Shown: piece by piece, positions 10,096-19,198 of the stretch
Layout of the letters: each line of letters opens with the position of its first letter
Numbering within the stretch: the stretch's first letter is position 1
Origin: Chloroflexota bacterium
GTDB lineage: Bacteria > Chloroflexota > Anaerolineae > Anaerolineales > Villigracilaceae
Reading direction: 5' to 3'
Length of the DNA stretch: 64,000 bases
Assembly: GCA_016234555.1 (NCBI GenBank)
Contig: JACRBJ010000060.1
Span: forward strand, 1-64,000
Notes under the pieces: generated by a model
Database searches by the model: none
What the model was told of the DNA's origin: nothing
What the model saw: the letters and a program-made list of their open reading frames with translations, nothing else
Made by a program: the position numbers and the translations under genes

Positions 10096-12492
10096 ATGGC
10101 AAAGAAACAAGACAAGACTATTGAATATATTCAAGACGGACGGGAACACAAACAACAGAGTCACCGGTTTTTGATTGGCGCATTATCCACGATAATTGCA
10201 CTGCTGGTTTTGGCTGTCATCGTACTAGGCTATCAATCCAGCAAAAACGCCCGTCAAGCCGATGAAAACGAGCAATTGGCGCTGCGAAACGCGCAGATTG
10301 CAAACACAGCCCAGGCTGCCAGAGCCCTTGCAATTTCCGATGAAAGGGAAGCAAGGGAACAAGCAAATCGATCTTTTCCGCACCAACTGGCGCTGCAGGC
10401 ACAGTCGATCAACGCAGCCAGAAGTTCGGAACAAATGGTCTCCACTCTGCTCGCCATCCAGTCGTTGAGGATATTTCCCACCAGTGAAGGTGTCCAGGTA
10501 TTGCTAAACAATAACTTTGCCGCGCGTCCCCTTATCCGCGTAGCCCATGATTATAGTGTCAACACCGTTAATTTCAGCCCCGATGGTAGATATGCGGCAT
10601 CGGGAAGCGATGACCGCAGCATTCGCGTGTGGGAGACAAGCACGGGTAGGGAAATTATACGTATGACCCATGATGGTCCCGTGGCCTTTGTCGCCTTTAG
10701 CCGCGATGGTAAATATGTGGTGTCGGGAAGCCATGACAACACCGTCCGCGTTTGGGAGGTAAGCGCTGGGAATGAAGTTGCTCGCATGACCCATGGCGAG
10801 CGAGTCATCTCTGTCGCCTTCAGCCCCGATGGCAAGTTTGTGGTCTCAGGAAGTTACGACAAAACTGCCCGTGTTTGGGAAGCAAGCACTGGGAAAGAAA
10901 TCTCCCGCATGACCCACGACGATGTTGTTAACTCTGTCGCCTTCAGCCCCGACGGCAAGTATGTAGTCTCAGGTAGTAACGACAACACCGCCCGTGTATG
11001 GAAGGCAAGCAACGGGAGGGAGGTCATGCGCATGACCCATGATTTTTTTGTAGTCTCGGTCGCTTTCAGCCCTGACGGCGGGTTCGTGATCGCGGGAACT
11101 CATGGCAACACTGCCCGCGTATGGAAAGTAAGCAATGGGAAGGAAGTCGCACATGTAACCCATGATGGCGGCGCATCCACTGTCGCTTTAAGCCCCGATG
11201 GCAAATACGTAGTTTCTGGAGGTTATGACAAAACCGCCCGTGTCTGGGAAGCGAATACTGGAAAAGAAGTTGCGCACATGACCTTCGATAGTAGTGTGAC
11301 CGCTGTCTCATTTAGTCCCGATGGCAAGTATGTGGTCTCCGGAAGTTTGGATAAAACCGCCCGTGTTTGGGAAGCAAGCACGGGGAAGGAAATCGCCCGC
11401 ATGACCCACGATGACGCTGTCAGCTCTGTCGCCTTTAGTCCTGATGGCAAGTTTGTGATTTCGGGAAGTCGGGACAAAACTGCCCGCATGTGGGAGACAA
11501 ACATCGCAAAGGGAATTATCCACATGACCCACGATGGTCCAGTATCCTGTATCACCTTCAGCCCCGACAGCGAACTGGCGGTTTCGGGAAGCGTGGATGG
11601 CGCCGCCCGCGTTTGGGAAACTGAAACGGGTAAAGAAGTCGCGCGCGTGATGCATGATGGTCCTGTGTACTCAGTTGCCTTCAGTCCCGACGGTAAGTTT
11701 GTAATCTCAGGCAGTTTTGACAAAACTGCCCGGATCTGGGAAGCAAGGACGGGAAAAGAAGTTGTCCGTCTACCATATGATGGCTGGATGCCCCCGGTCG
11801 CCTTCAGTCCTGATGGCAAATACGTGGTTTCAGGGAGTTACGACAATACAGCTCGTGTGTGGGAGGCAGACACCGGGGAGGAAGTTGCGCGCATGACTCA
11901 TGATAGCGCGGTGACCACTGTCGCCTTCAGTCACGGCAGCAAGCATGTGGTCTCGGGAAGTTTTGACGAAACCGCCCGCGTCTGGGAGGCGAACAGCGGG
12001 AGAGAAGTCGCCCACATGACCCATGATGATATTGTGCTTTCTGTCGTCTTCAGTCCCAATGATAAATATGTGGTCACGGGCAGCAATGACAATACCGCCC
12101 ACGTCTGGGAGACAAGCACCGGAGAGGAAGTTGCCCACATGATCCATGATGGTCCTGTATATTCCGTCGCCTTCAGCCCCGATGGCAGGTATGTGATTTC
12201 AGGAAGCTATGACGATACCGCCCGCATCTGGAAAGCAAGCAACGGAGAGGAAGTCGCCCGCATGCTTTATGAGTATAACGTGACTTCTGTCGCCTTCAGC
12301 CCCGACGGCAAGTATGTAATTTCGGGCAGCGATGATGGTACTGTTCGTGTGGCGACATGGCAGGTGAACGATCTAATCACAAATGCCTGTGCCGTGATGC
12401 CACGCAACCTTACTCGTATGGAATGGGAACAATATATCGGCAACATCTTCCCTTATCAGGCAGTGTGCCCCAACTTGCCGATTGAGCCATAG
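10096..12492 (+). CDS. membrane-anchored WD40-repeat protein
   Basis: Residues 1-24 are basic, 25-47 form one membrane helix, and about 48-120 form an Ala/Gln/Glu-rich helical stalk. Residues 151 to about 756 hold 15 WD40 repeats of about 41 residues, with the pattern SVAFSPDGKYVVSGS-D-TARVWE and a THD in place of the usual GH. Residues 757-798 form a C-terminal cap ending RNLTRMEWEQY...CPNLP, a tail common on STAND-WD40 fusions. The protein thus resembles the C-terminal half of such a fusion without its NTPase; a STAND NTPase is the next gene upstream. Fifteen repeats fit two seven-bladed propellers plus one. The binding partner is unknown. Confidence 0.85.
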   Translation: MAKKQDKTIEYIQDGREHKQQSHRFLIGALSTIIALLVLAVIVLGYQSSKNARQADENEQLALRNAQIANTAQAARALAISDEREAREQANRSFPHQLALQAQSINAARSSEQMVSTLLAIQSLRIFPTSEGVQVLLNNNFAARPLIRVAHDYSVNTVNFSPDGRYAASGSDDRSIRVWETSTGREIIRMTHDGPVAFVAFSRDGKYVVSGSHDNTVRVWEVSAGNEVARMTHGERVISVAFSPDGKFVVSGSYDKTARVWEASTGKEISRMTHDDVVNSVAFSPDGKYVVSGSNDNTARVWKASNGREVMRMTHDFFVVSVAFSPDGGFVIAGTHGNTARVWKVSNGKEVAHVTHDGGASTVALSPDGKYVVSGGYDKTARVWEANTGKEVAHMTFDSSVTAVSFSPDGKYVVSGSLDKTARVWEASTGKEIARMTHDDAVSSVAFSPDGKFVISGSRDKTARMWETNIAKGIIHMTHDGPVSCITFSPDSELAVSGSVDGAARVWETETGKEVARVMHDGPVYSVAFSPDGKFVISGSFDKTARIWEARTGKEVVRLPYDGWMPPVAFSPDGKYVVSGSYDNTARVWEADTGEEVARMTHDSAVTTVAFSHGSKHVVSGSFDETARVWEANSGREVAHMTHDDIVLSVVFSPNDKYVVTGSNDNTAHVWETSTGEEVAHMIHDGPVYSVAFSPDGRYVISGSYDDTARIWKASNGEEVARMLYEYNVTSVAFSPDGKYVISGSDDGTVRVATWQVNDLITNACAVMPRNLTRMEWEQYIGNIFPYQAVCPNLPIEP
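10546..12363 (+). repeat. 15 tandem 123-bp units encoding WD40 blades
   Basis: Each unit encodes one blade, and the units are close to identical at DNA level over long stretches (GTCGCCTTCAGCCCCGATGG recurs with few changes). Such similarity suggests recent amplification or conversion between units. Confidence 0.85.
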
Positions 12493-12532
12493 AGGACAGG
12501 GGCACTAATGTTCGAACTTGATAGCCGAATCA

Positions 12533-12562
12533 AAAAAGCGCTCCGAGAACCGGGCGCTTTTT
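12533..12562. terminator. bidirectional terminator
   Basis: AAAAAGCGC (12533-12541) pairs with GCGCTTTTT (12554-12562). The stem has A and T runs on both sides and lies between the convergent WD40 and Rieske genes. Confidence 0.85.
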
Positions 12563-12581
12563 CAACGCGAGCAGAAGTTTT

Positions 12582-12929
12582 CTACTCCTTCGGTATTCCC
12601 ACAAAAATATTCCCATCCCTGACCTGAACCGGATACGCGGGGATGTCCACCACCGCCGGCATGGACATGGCTTTGCCCGTCCGCACATCGAATTCCGCGC
12701 CGTGACGCGGGCAAACGACATGATTTCCTTCCAAGTCTCCATCTCCCAGCGGACCGCCATCATGGGTGCAGACATCGCCAATGGCAAAGAACTGTCCCGC
12801 GATGTTGAAGATGACAACCGGCTTGTCGCCGACTTCGACAAACAGCCGCTCGCCATTCGGGAGTTCGGAGGCGGGGGCGATTTCTACAAATTCAAGGTTT
12901 TCTGTGGGTTGGGTTGTGTAGTTGAACAT
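12582..12929 (-). CDS. Rieske [2Fe-2S] ferredoxin-like protein
   Basis: Small electron carrier of 115 residues. The cluster ligands are seen as CTHDGG and, after about 16 residues, CPRHGAEFD, the Cys-His/Cys-His Rieske set of NirD/dioxygenase-ferredoxin type. It is the last gene of the suf cluster on this strand, so it is a likely client or an electron partner of the SUF system. I chose the ATG at 12929. A TATACT box ends 6 nt before it with no ribosome site, so this gene probably also has its own leaderless transcript. The alternative start 10 codons upstream adds residues unlike the family. Confidence 0.88.
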   Translation of the reverse strand: MFNYTTQPTENLEFVEIAPASELPNGERLFVEVGDKPVVIFNIAGQFFAIGDVCTHDGGPLGDGDLEGNHVVCPRHGAEFDVRTGKAMSMPAVVDIPAYPVQVRDGNIFVGIPKE

Positions 12930-12951
12930 GGGAAAAGTATACAGGGAAAAG

Positions 12952-13006
12952 GTAGACAAGTAAACAGGTACACAGGATTCGCGCGCCCACCTGTCTACCT
13001 GTCTAC
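12952..13006. repeat. octamer tandem array in inverted arrangement
   Basis: The left arm reads GTAGACAA-GTAAACAG-GTACACAG. The right arm (12988-13006), read on the other strand, gives GTAGACAG-GTAGACAG-GTG. The two arms can pair imperfectly. It fills the gap between sufU and the Rieske gene. Confidence 0.65.
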
Positions 13007-13013
13007 ATTACCA

Positions 13014-13409
13014 TCACTCCACCAGCGAGTCGCTGGCTTCCTTCATCCCGTAGACTCCCGCCTTCAAGACCTTCAACGAGAGCAGGGCGCATTTCAAGCG
13101 GACAGGTCCGAGGTCAATGCCAAGCAATTCGAGGACGGAGTCTTTGTTGAGCTTCTTCACTTCCTCCAGCGGCTTGCCGATGACGGATTCGACCAACAGG
13201 TCGGCGGAGGCTTGTGAGATGGCGCAGCCGTGACCGTCGAAGCGGGCGTCGGTGACAAGGCCGTTCTCGTCCACCCGCAGGTCGATCTGGATGTGGTCGC
13301 CACAGAGCGGATTGTTGTCCGCAAATGAAATATCGTGCGGGTCGAGTTTTCCGCGATAGGAGGGGTTTTTGTAATGCTCGATGATGACTTCGCGATAGAG
13401 ATCGTCCAT
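13014..13409 (-). CDS. sufU: SufU iron-sulfur assembly protein
   Basis: IscU-fold partner of SufS, known in Gram-positive bacteria as a zinc-containing sulfur acceptor. The 131 residues carry C36 in NNPLCGD, D38, C62 in GHGCAIS and C107 in RLKCALL, the three-Cys plus Asp metal site. The stretch between the second and third Cys is longer than in IscU, as in SufU proteins. It lies just after sufS, its functional partner, separated by a GTAGGGGC hairpin. Confidence 0.95.
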   Translation of the reverse strand: MDDLYREVIIEHYKNPSYRGKLDPHDISFADNNPLCGDHIQIDLRVDENGLVTDARFDGHGCAISQASADLLVESVIGKPLEEVKKLNKDSVLELLGIDLGPVRLKCALLSLKVLKAGVYGMKEASDSLVE

Positions 13410-13418
13410 AATGATTCC

Positions 13419-13465
13419 GTAGGGGCAGGATTCCCCTGCCCAGGGCGGGGAGACCCCGCCCCTAC
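13419..13465. repeat. GTAGGGGC-type hairpin repeat
   Basis: The ends GTAGGGGC / GCCCCTAC enclose two inner hairpins, GGCAGG/CCTGCC and GGGCGGGG/CCCCGCCC. It lies between sufS and sufU. It shares ends with the copy at 4780 and the inner GGGCGGGG stem with the copy at 56879. Confidence 0.8.
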
Positions 13466-13469
13466 AAGT

Positions 13470-14696
13470 TTATCCAAACATCTTCTTGACTTTATAAATC
13501 CCGTTCACAAGCAGATCCACCTCTTCCTTCGTGCTGTACAAATAGAAGGAAGCGCGGCTGGTGGCGGGGATTCCAAATTTTTCGTGCAGGGGCTGGGCGC
13601 AGTGATGTCCAGCGCGGACGGCGATTCCGTCCTGATCCAGAATCTGCGCCACATCATGCGGGTGGACTCCTTCGAGCGTGAACGCCGCAACGCCGCCTTT
13701 TTTGTCCGCCGAGGGACCGAACACCTTCACGCCGGGGATTTCCTCCAGCCGTTCCAGGGCATATTCGGTGATCTCGTGTTCGTGCGCCGCGATCTTGTCC
13801 ATGCCGATGGCGGAGAGATAATCCACTGCCGCGCCAAAACCGACCGCCTCAGCAATGGCGGGAGTCCCAGCCTCGAATTTGTGCGGCAGGGAATTTGGGC
13901 GGAATGAACGCAGTTTAACTTCCCGAATCATGTCGCCGCCGCCAAGGAAGGGAGGCATGGCTTCGAGCAGATCGACCTTGCCGTACAACGCGCCAATGCC
14001 AGTCGGTCCGCACATCTTGTGAGCCGAAAAGGCATAGAAATCCGCATCGAGAGCCTGCACATCCACTTGCAAATGCGGGACGGACTGGGCGCCGTCCACC
14101 ACTGCAACCGCGCCCGCATCATGAGCAAGGCGGATAATCTCGGCGGCGGGATTAACCGTCCCGAGGACGTTGGACATGTGTGTAAACGAGACCAGCTTCG
14201 GGCGGCGGTCAAGAAGCAATTTGTATGCCACCAAATCCAACAGCCCATCCCCCGTCACGGGGATGAAATCCAGCTCAATGCCGCGTTCAGATTGAAGCAT
14301 GTGCCAGGGGACGAGGTTGCTGTGGTGTTCCATCTCGGTCAGGATGACGAGGTCGCCCTGCTTTAAATTTGCCCGCGCCCAGGTATACGCCACCAGATTG
14401 ATCGACTCGGTTGTGTTGCGCGTGTAGATCACCTGCCGCGCCGATTCGGCATTGATGAATTTTGCGATCCGGTCACGCGCGCTTTCATACAGCGCGGTGG
14501 ATTCCTCGGCAAGCGTATGCACGCCGCGATGGATGTTCGCATTCGACTTGCGATAGAAATCGTCCATCGCCTGAATCACCTGCACGGGTTTTTGCGACGT
14601 GGCGGTGGAATCCAGATAGGTCACGCGCACGCCCGGGCGTACTTCGCGCTCAAGGATGGGAAAATCTTTTCGGATTTTTGCTACATCAAGTTTCAT
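13470..14696 (-). CDS. sufS: cysteine desulfurase SufS
   Basis: PLP enzyme that takes sulfur from cysteine, leaving alanine, and passes persulfide to SufU. At 408 residues it is a normal group II desulfurase. The PLP lysine is K227 in SAHKMCGPTG, the aspartate and glutamine of the cofactor site are in VVDGAQSVPH, and the catalytic cysteine is C366 in RAGHHCAQP. The operon order SufC-B-D-X-S-U places the sulfur donor next to its acceptor. Confidence 0.96.
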   Translation of the reverse strand: MKLDVAKIRKDFPILEREVRPGVRVTYLDSTATSQKPVQVIQAMDDFYRKSNANIHRGVHTLAEESTALYESARDRIAKFINAESARQVIYTRNTTESINLVAYTWARANLKQGDLVILTEMEHHSNLVPWHMLQSERGIELDFIPVTGDGLLDLVAYKLLLDRRPKLVSFTHMSNVLGTVNPAAEIIRLAHDAGAVAVVDGAQSVPHLQVDVQALDADFYAFSAHKMCGPTGIGALYGKVDLLEAMPPFLGGGDMIREVKLRSFRPNSLPHKFEAGTPAIAEAVGFGAAVDYLSAIGMDKIAAHEHEITEYALERLEEIPGVKVFGPSADKKGGVAAFTLEGVHPHDVAQILDQDGIAVRAGHHCAQPLHEKFGIPATSRASFYLYSTKEEVDLLVNGIYKVKKMFG

Positions 14697-14711
14697 GGGA
14701 TATGGCTCGAA

Positions 14712-15284
14712 CTAATAGTCCGGAATGAAGTCCTTCTTTTCCTTCGCCAATTTCCTGCCCGGCACGGGGCGGATGTGTTCCGAGTTCAGGGGGTACCACA
14801 AAATCCGGTCGGGCACCATCCAGCCGTCGGTAAGGTAAACATTGGAACGGAACTGAACCGCCACCATTTTGTAATCCACCTGCACCACGATTCCCTTCAC
14901 CCAGCCGCGGATTCGCTCGCGGCTTTTCTCGTGATCGCAAAACACCTCGACTGTGTCGCCCACCTGGAATTCATGCTCGACGCCGGGCGCCTTCATGTAG
15001 GAAAACTGATTGGAGCGCTGCGAACGTTTGACAACCGGTTTCCGCGCCAACAGAGGGTTGATCACACGCTTCACCACCGTCGGGGTTGGCTGAACGGGCT
15101 GGCTGGCCGGAGCCTTGACAGGCGTCTTTGCCACACCCGACGCTTCGATGGACTTCCTTTTCGCCGATGCCTTTTCGACCAACTTACGCGCGGGCTTTAA
15201 TTTCGGATTCGATTTGGGTTTCAATTTTTTGACAACCCTGGGTTTAACCGCCGCCTTTTTTTTGATATTCGATTTGACTGCCAT
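14712..15284 (-). CDS. unknown basic protein inside the suf operon, SH3-like C-terminus
   Basis: Not recognised as a SUF component. About 105 N-terminal residues are rich in Lys, Pro and Ala and probably disordered, as in DNA- or RNA-binding tails. The C-terminal 85 residues contain VGDTVEVFCDHEKSRERIRGW and then GIVVQVDYKMVAVQF, which looks like a small SH3/Tudor-type beta barrel. It is transcribed between sufD and sufS with the same orientation and a 15-nt gap to sufS. Its place in the operon suggests a link to iron-sulfur assembly or simply co-regulation. Confidence 0.75.
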   Translation of the reverse strand: MAVKSNIKKKAAVKPRVVKKLKPKSNPKLKPARKLVEKASAKRKSIEASGVAKTPVKAPASQPVQPTPTVVKRVINPLLARKPVVKRSQRSNQFSYMKAPGVEHEFQVGDTVEVFCDHEKSRERIRGWVKGIVVQVDYKMVAVQFRSNVYLTDGWMVPDRILWYPLNSEHIRPVPGRKLAKEKKDFIPDY

Positions 15285-15386
15285 AACTCACATCCTGTTT
15301 TGGATTTTAGAGACGCCCTCCGCCTCTTTATTTACTGATGGTTGATTCCTACCCGTCGGCTTGATTCTCGCTGACAGCTCTCCATT

Positions 15387-16718
15387 TTACCCTGACAATT
15401 TATCCTGAATGGCTTGCTGGAACCTTTCGCGCACGCCCTCGAACGGGATGCGTTGCATAATCGGGTCGAAAAAGCCTTCGACGACGAGTCGCTCCGCATC
15501 CGCCTGTGGGATGCCGCGACTCTTGAGATAGAAGAGCGGCTCCTGCTCGAGTTTTCCGACCGTCGCGCCATGTGTACAGCGGACATCGTCGGCGAGAATT
15601 TCCAGGCCGGGGATCGAGTCCGCCCGCGACTGGTCGTCCAGCACAAGGTTTCGATTCGCCTGATAGCCGTCCGTCTTTTGCGCACCGGGCGCAACGTAGA
15701 TCATGCCCTGCCACACGGAGCGACTCTTCCCCTTCAACGCGCCCTTGAACAACAGGTCGCTGGTGGTGTGCGGGGCAAGATGATTCTGCTGTGTGTCATG
15801 GTCGAGGTGCTGGGAACCGTCGGTGAAATAAAAGCCCGACATGCGTCCCTGCGCCCCTTCGCCAGCCAGATCGAGGTCGGAGAAATTCTTGGTCAGCCGC
15901 GACCCGACCGCGCCGAAGATCCAGTCGATGTTACCGCCGCGTTCGACGCGCGCGCGCTCGTGAGAGAAGTTCCACACGTGGCGTCCCCACGACTGCAATT
16001 CCACAAAGCGCAGGTTGGCATTTTGACCGACATGGATTTCCACCACCCCGGCGTGCATTGCGTGACCGGGTTCATCGGGCGAAGCGGCTTCATGGACATA
16101 GGTGACCGAAGCGCCATCATCCACGTTGATGATCAGGTGGGAGAAATGAGCCAGGTCGGTGCCGGGACCCCATAACACGGAATGAAGCGGAGTCTCCACC
16201 TGGACATTGCGCGGGACATGCAGCAAAACCCCGTTGCCCGCCAGCGCCGACGCCAGCGCCGCAAACTTTCCATCCTCAGGCTTGACGATCCTGCCAATCA
16301 GCTTTTTGAGCAGTTCGGGATGATCGCGTTCGGCAGTGCGGATGTCGGTGAAAATCACGCCTTTCGAGACAAGGGCGGGGTCAAGTTGGACGCTTGAACC
16401 GCCCGGCAGAAGGGTGATCTGTCCGCCGTGCTGTTCGCCGGTCAACGGCTGGAGCAGGTTTTCAGGAACGACGGGCAAATCTTCAAACGCGCCTTTTCCG
16501 GGAATTCGAAAATCAGATGCGGGCAGCAATCGCAGATCGGTGCGACGCCAGACTTCATCGGTTGTGATGGGCATGGCAAATTTCGTAAACACGTCCCACG
16601 CCTGGGCGCGGACATCCTTCAATGCGTCCGCGGGAATGGACTCAGCCGTGAAGGGAAATTCCCTTGCGGCAGAATCGCGTCGGGTTCGGGTGACTGATAC
16701 TTTTGGTTTCTCTTGCAT
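15387..16718 (-). CDS. sufD: SufD, SufBCD scaffold component
   Basis: Part of the SufBC2D scaffold that builds Fe-S clusters. The beta-helix core typical of SufB/SufD is seen in the middle, and the conserved C-terminal part reads DVRCTHGATVGKLEQEPLFYL-SRGI, then a VVEGFF segment. I chose the ATG at 16718 (443 residues), with GGAG 9 nt before it; the frame stays open to 16784 but that part runs through a heptamer repeat array. It follows sufB and precedes the unknown basic protein. Confidence 0.94.
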   Translation of the reverse strand: MQEKPKVSVTRTRRDSAAREFPFTAESIPADALKDVRAQAWDVFTKFAMPITTDEVWRRTDLRLLPASDFRIPGKGAFEDLPVVPENLLQPLTGEQHGGQITLLPGGSSVQLDPALVSKGVIFTDIRTAERDHPELLKKLIGRIVKPEDGKFAALASALAGNGVLLHVPRNVQVETPLHSVLWGPGTDLAHFSHLIINVDDGASVTYVHEAASPDEPGHAMHAGVVEIHVGQNANLRFVELQSWGRHVWNFSHERARVERGGNIDWIFGAVGSRLTKNFSDLDLAGEGAQGRMSGFYFTDGSQHLDHDTQQNHLAPHTTSDLLFKGALKGKSRSVWQGMIYVAPGAQKTDGYQANRNLVLDDQSRADSIPGLEILADDVRCTHGATVGKLEQEPLFYLKSRGIPQADAERLVVEGFFDPIMQRIPFEGVRERFQQAIQDKLSG

Positions 16719-16731
16719 GTGAGCTCCAGAG

Positions 16732-16782
16732 GTCAAAGGTTGAAAGTCAAAGGTCGGAGACTTTCGACCTTTGACTTTTGAC
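16732..16782. repeat. heptamer tandem array forming a hairpin
   Basis: The left side reads GTCAAAG-GTTGAAA-GTCAAAG-GTCGGAG. The right side on the other strand reads GTCAAAA-GTCAAAG-GTCGAAAG. A perfect 13-bp stem (16743-16755 with 16766-16778) results. The array fills the sufB-sufD gap. Confidence 0.8.
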
Positions 16783-16783
16783 A

Positions 16784-18211
16784 TTAACCGATTGACCCCT
16801 CCATTTGAAGTTGAATTAACCGGTTCATTTCCACCGCGTATTCCATCGGCAGTTCCTTGACCAGCGGCTCGATGAAGCCCGCCACCACCATGCTTGTGGC
16901 TTCCTCTTCGGAAAGTCCACGCGACATGAGGTAGAAGAGCTGCTCTTCACCGACTTTCGAGACCGAAGCCTCGTGACCAATGGTGACATCGTCCTCGTCG
17001 ATTTCGATGGACGGATATGTGTCGGAGCGGGATTGCGGGTCGAGCAGGAGCGCATCGCAAACCACGTTGGATTTGACGCCCTTCGAGCCTTTGTAGACCT
17101 TGACCAGTCCGCGATAGGATGCCCGTCCGCCGTTCTTTGAAATGGACTTGGACGTGATCTTGCTGGTGGTGTTCGGCGCAAAATGCACCATCTTGGAGCC
17201 TGCATCCTGAATCTGTCCCTTGCCGGCAAACGCCATCGAAAGCATTTCGCCGTGCGCGCCCGGTTCCATCAAATAGCAGGAGGGGTATTTCATGGTCAGC
17301 TTCGAGCCGAGGTTCGAGTCGACCCATTCGTGGGTGGCATTCGCAAAAACCATGGCGCGCTGGGTCACAAGGTTGAACACGTTGGTTGACCAGTTTTGGA
17401 TGGTCGAATAGCGCGAGCGTGCGCCTTTCTTGACCACGATTTCGATCACGCCAGAGTGGAAGGAATTGCTGGTGTATTGAGGAGCGGTGCAGCCCTCGAC
17501 GTAATGCACAGAAGCACCTTCATCCACGATGATAAGTGTGCGTTCAAATTGACCGACATTGGCGGTATTCAAGCGGAAATATGCCTGCAAAGGCAAATCC
17601 ACTTTGACGCCTTTGGGGACATAAACGAACGACCCACCCGACCAGACAGCGGAATTCAGCGCGGCAAATTTATTGTCCTCAATCGGAATGACCGTCCCGA
17701 AATACTCCCTAAACAAGTCGGGATATTGCTTGAGTCCATCTTCGATGGAGAGGAAGATGACGCCCTGTTTTTCCAAATGTTCCAAAATGGAGTGGTACAC
17801 CATCTCGGACTCATACTGAGCGCCCACCCCAGCCAGGAATTTCTGCTCAGCTTCGGGGATGCCCAATTTGTCAAAGGTGTTTTTGATGTCCGAGGGGACA
17901 TCATCCCAATTCTTTTCGCTCTTCTCGGTCGGCTTGACGTAGTAAAAAATATTGTCGAGGTCAAGCTCGTTGAGTTCAGGCCCCCAGGTTGGCATGGGAC
18001 GCGCAAGGTAATGCTCAAGCGCCTTCAGGCGAAAATCGAGCATCCATTGCGGTTCGCCCTTCATGCGTGAAATGTTTTCCACAACCTGGCGATTCAAACC
18101 TCTTTCGGATTTGAACACATAGTTATCGTCGCGGTCATGGAAACCGTACTTATAATCGCCAATCTCTTCGAGGATTTTAGCATCCTCGTTTGCTTTTGTA
18201 TCTTCAGCCAT
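16784..18211 (-). CDS. sufB: SufB, Fe-S scaffold protein
   Basis: Main scaffold of the SufBC2D complex. The 475-residue product is highly typical: [11 protein letters not shown] near the start, [27 protein letters not shown], and the C-terminal [20 protein letters not shown] with SRGL-EEA. I chose the ATG at 18211, which has GGAG about 7 nt before it, over an upstream TTG. It lies between sufC and sufD, the usual order. Confidence 0.97.
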   Translation of the reverse strand: MAEDTKANEDAKILEEIGDYKYGFHDRDDNYVFKSERGLNRQVVENISRMKGEPQWMLDFRLKALEHYLARPMPTWGPELNELDLDNIFYYVKPTEKSEKNWDDVPSDIKNTFDKLGIPEAEQKFLAGVGAQYESEMVYHSILEHLEKQGVIFLSIEDGLKQYPDLFREYFGTVIPIEDNKFAALNSAVWSGGSFVYVPKGVKVDLPLQAYFRLNTANVGQFERTLIIVDEGASVHYVEGCTAPQYTSNSFHSGVIEIVVKKGARSRYSTIQNWSTNVFNLVTQRAMVFANATHEWVDSNLGSKLTMKYPSCYLMEPGAHGEMLSMAFAGKGQIQDAGSKMVHFAPNTTSKITSKSISKNGGRASYRGLVKVYKGSKGVKSNVVCDALLLDPQSRSDTYPSIEIDEDDVTIGHEASVSKVGEEQLFYLMSRGLSEEEATSMVVAGFIEPLVKELPMEYAVEMNRLIQLQMEGSIG

Positions 18212-18258
18212 TGGATTCTCCGTGATCAAACTCTAAAGGGGAAACTCGTTACGACTTC

Positions 18259-19035
18259 CTATCCTTCGGGAACAACATCGTACTTTTCGCGCACCCAATC
18301 ATAACCATGCTCTTCGAGGTGCAAAGCCAGGTCGGGACCACCCGATTCGACAATGCGTCCATCCAGCATCACGTGGACAAAATGCGGCTTGATGTAGTTC
18401 AACAGGCGCTGATAATGGGTAATGACCAGCACCCCAAGCTCGGATCCAGAAAGGGCGTTGACACCCTCCGAGACGATGCGCAGGGCATCGATGTCCAGTC
18501 CTGAATCGGTCTCGTCGAGAATGGCGATCTCAGGCTTGAGGGCAGCCATCTGCAAAATTTCGGCGCGCTTCTTTTCGCCACCCGAAAAACCGTCGTTGAG
18601 ATAACGCCCGGCGAAGGCATGATCCATCTTGAGCGTGTCCATCTTTTCCTTGAGCATCTTGCGGAATTCGGGGATGGGCATCCCCTTGTCGTCGGGGTTG
18701 ATGGCGCGGCGGCGGGAATTCAACGCCGAGCGCAGAAAGTTGGCGACGGTCACGCCCGGGATGGCAACCGGGTACTGAAACGCGAGGAAAATCCCCTCGC
18801 GGGAGCGTTCGTCCGGCTCCAGTTCCAAAATATTTTTATCTTTGAAAACCACCTCCCCCGCGGTGACGGTGTAGTTGGGATGCCCCATCAAAGTATAGGC
18901 AAGGGTCGATTTTCCCGTGCCGTTCGGTCCCATGATGGCGTGGACTTCGCCTTGCTTTATGGTCAGAGACAGACCCTTGAGAATTTCCTTGTCTTCGATG
19001 CTGACATGCAGGTTCCTGATTTCAAGTTGCGACAT
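18259..19035 (-). CDS. sufC: SufC, Fe-S assembly ATPase
   Basis: ABC-type ATPase that drives conformational change of SufB/SufD; soluble, not a transporter. The 258 residues hold Walker [10 protein letters not shown] (36-44), the signature [13 protein letters not shown], in which the SUF-specific GGEKKR is clear, and Walker [17 protein letters not shown] lies before the ATG. It is the first gene of the operon, about 67 nt behind a consensus promoter that faces sufR. Confidence 0.97.
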   Translation of the reverse strand: MSQLEIRNLHVSIEDKEILKGLSLTIKQGEVHAIMGPNGTGKSTLAYTLMGHPNYTVTAGEVVFKDKNILELEPDERSREGIFLAFQYPVAIPGVTVANFLRSALNSRRRAINPDDKGMPIPEFRKMLKEKMDTLKMDHAFAGRYLNDGFSGGEKKRAEILQMAALKPEIAILDETDSGLDIDALRIVSEGVNALSGSELGVLVITHYQRLLNYIKPHFVHVMLDGRIVESGGPDLALHLEEHGYDWVREKYDVVPEG

Positions 19036-19108
19036 GCTTTTAGACTCCTGAAGATAGCCATTTCTGGCGTTTTTATACCATTTTATAGTACTTCGTCAAT
19101 TCTGCAGC

Positions 19109-19137
19109 ATTATAGCAGGGTCAGGTGAAATTGTCAA
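19109..19137 (-). promoter_or_regulatory. promoter of the sufCBD operon
   Basis: On the minus strand TTGACA (19137-19132), 17-nt spacer, TATAAT (19114-19109): a full consensus pair. The predicted leader is about 67 nt. Confidence 0.88.
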
Positions 19138-19162
19138 ATATTTATGATATTTTTCTAGTATA

Positions 19163-19191
19163 TTGACAAACTCCGGGGAGACGGGTATACT
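19163..19191 (+). promoter_or_regulatory. promoter of sufR, leaderless
   Basis: TTGACA (19163-19168), 17-nt spacer, TATACT (19186-19191). Only 7 nt separate the -10 box from the ATG, so the mRNA should begin at or next to the start codon. The 25 nt between the two back-to-back -35 boxes (19138-19162) are AT-rich and the likely place for control of both promoters. Confidence 0.85.
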
Positions 19192-19198
19192 TTCGGGC

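Noticed and set aside
10217-12147. Several long open frames on the minus strand across the WD40 gene
   Set aside because: They mirror the 123-bp repeat and its GC-rich codon pattern; they have no start signals and no family features.
14462-15200. Plus-strand frames opposite sufS and the basic protein gene
   Set aside because: Shadow frames of clear minus-strand genes.
19131-19169. Inverted repeat TTGTCAA...TTGACAA between sufC and sufR, first read as a SufR operator
   Set aside because: The arms are simply the two -35 boxes of the divergent promoters, so the symmetry does not by itself show a binding site.
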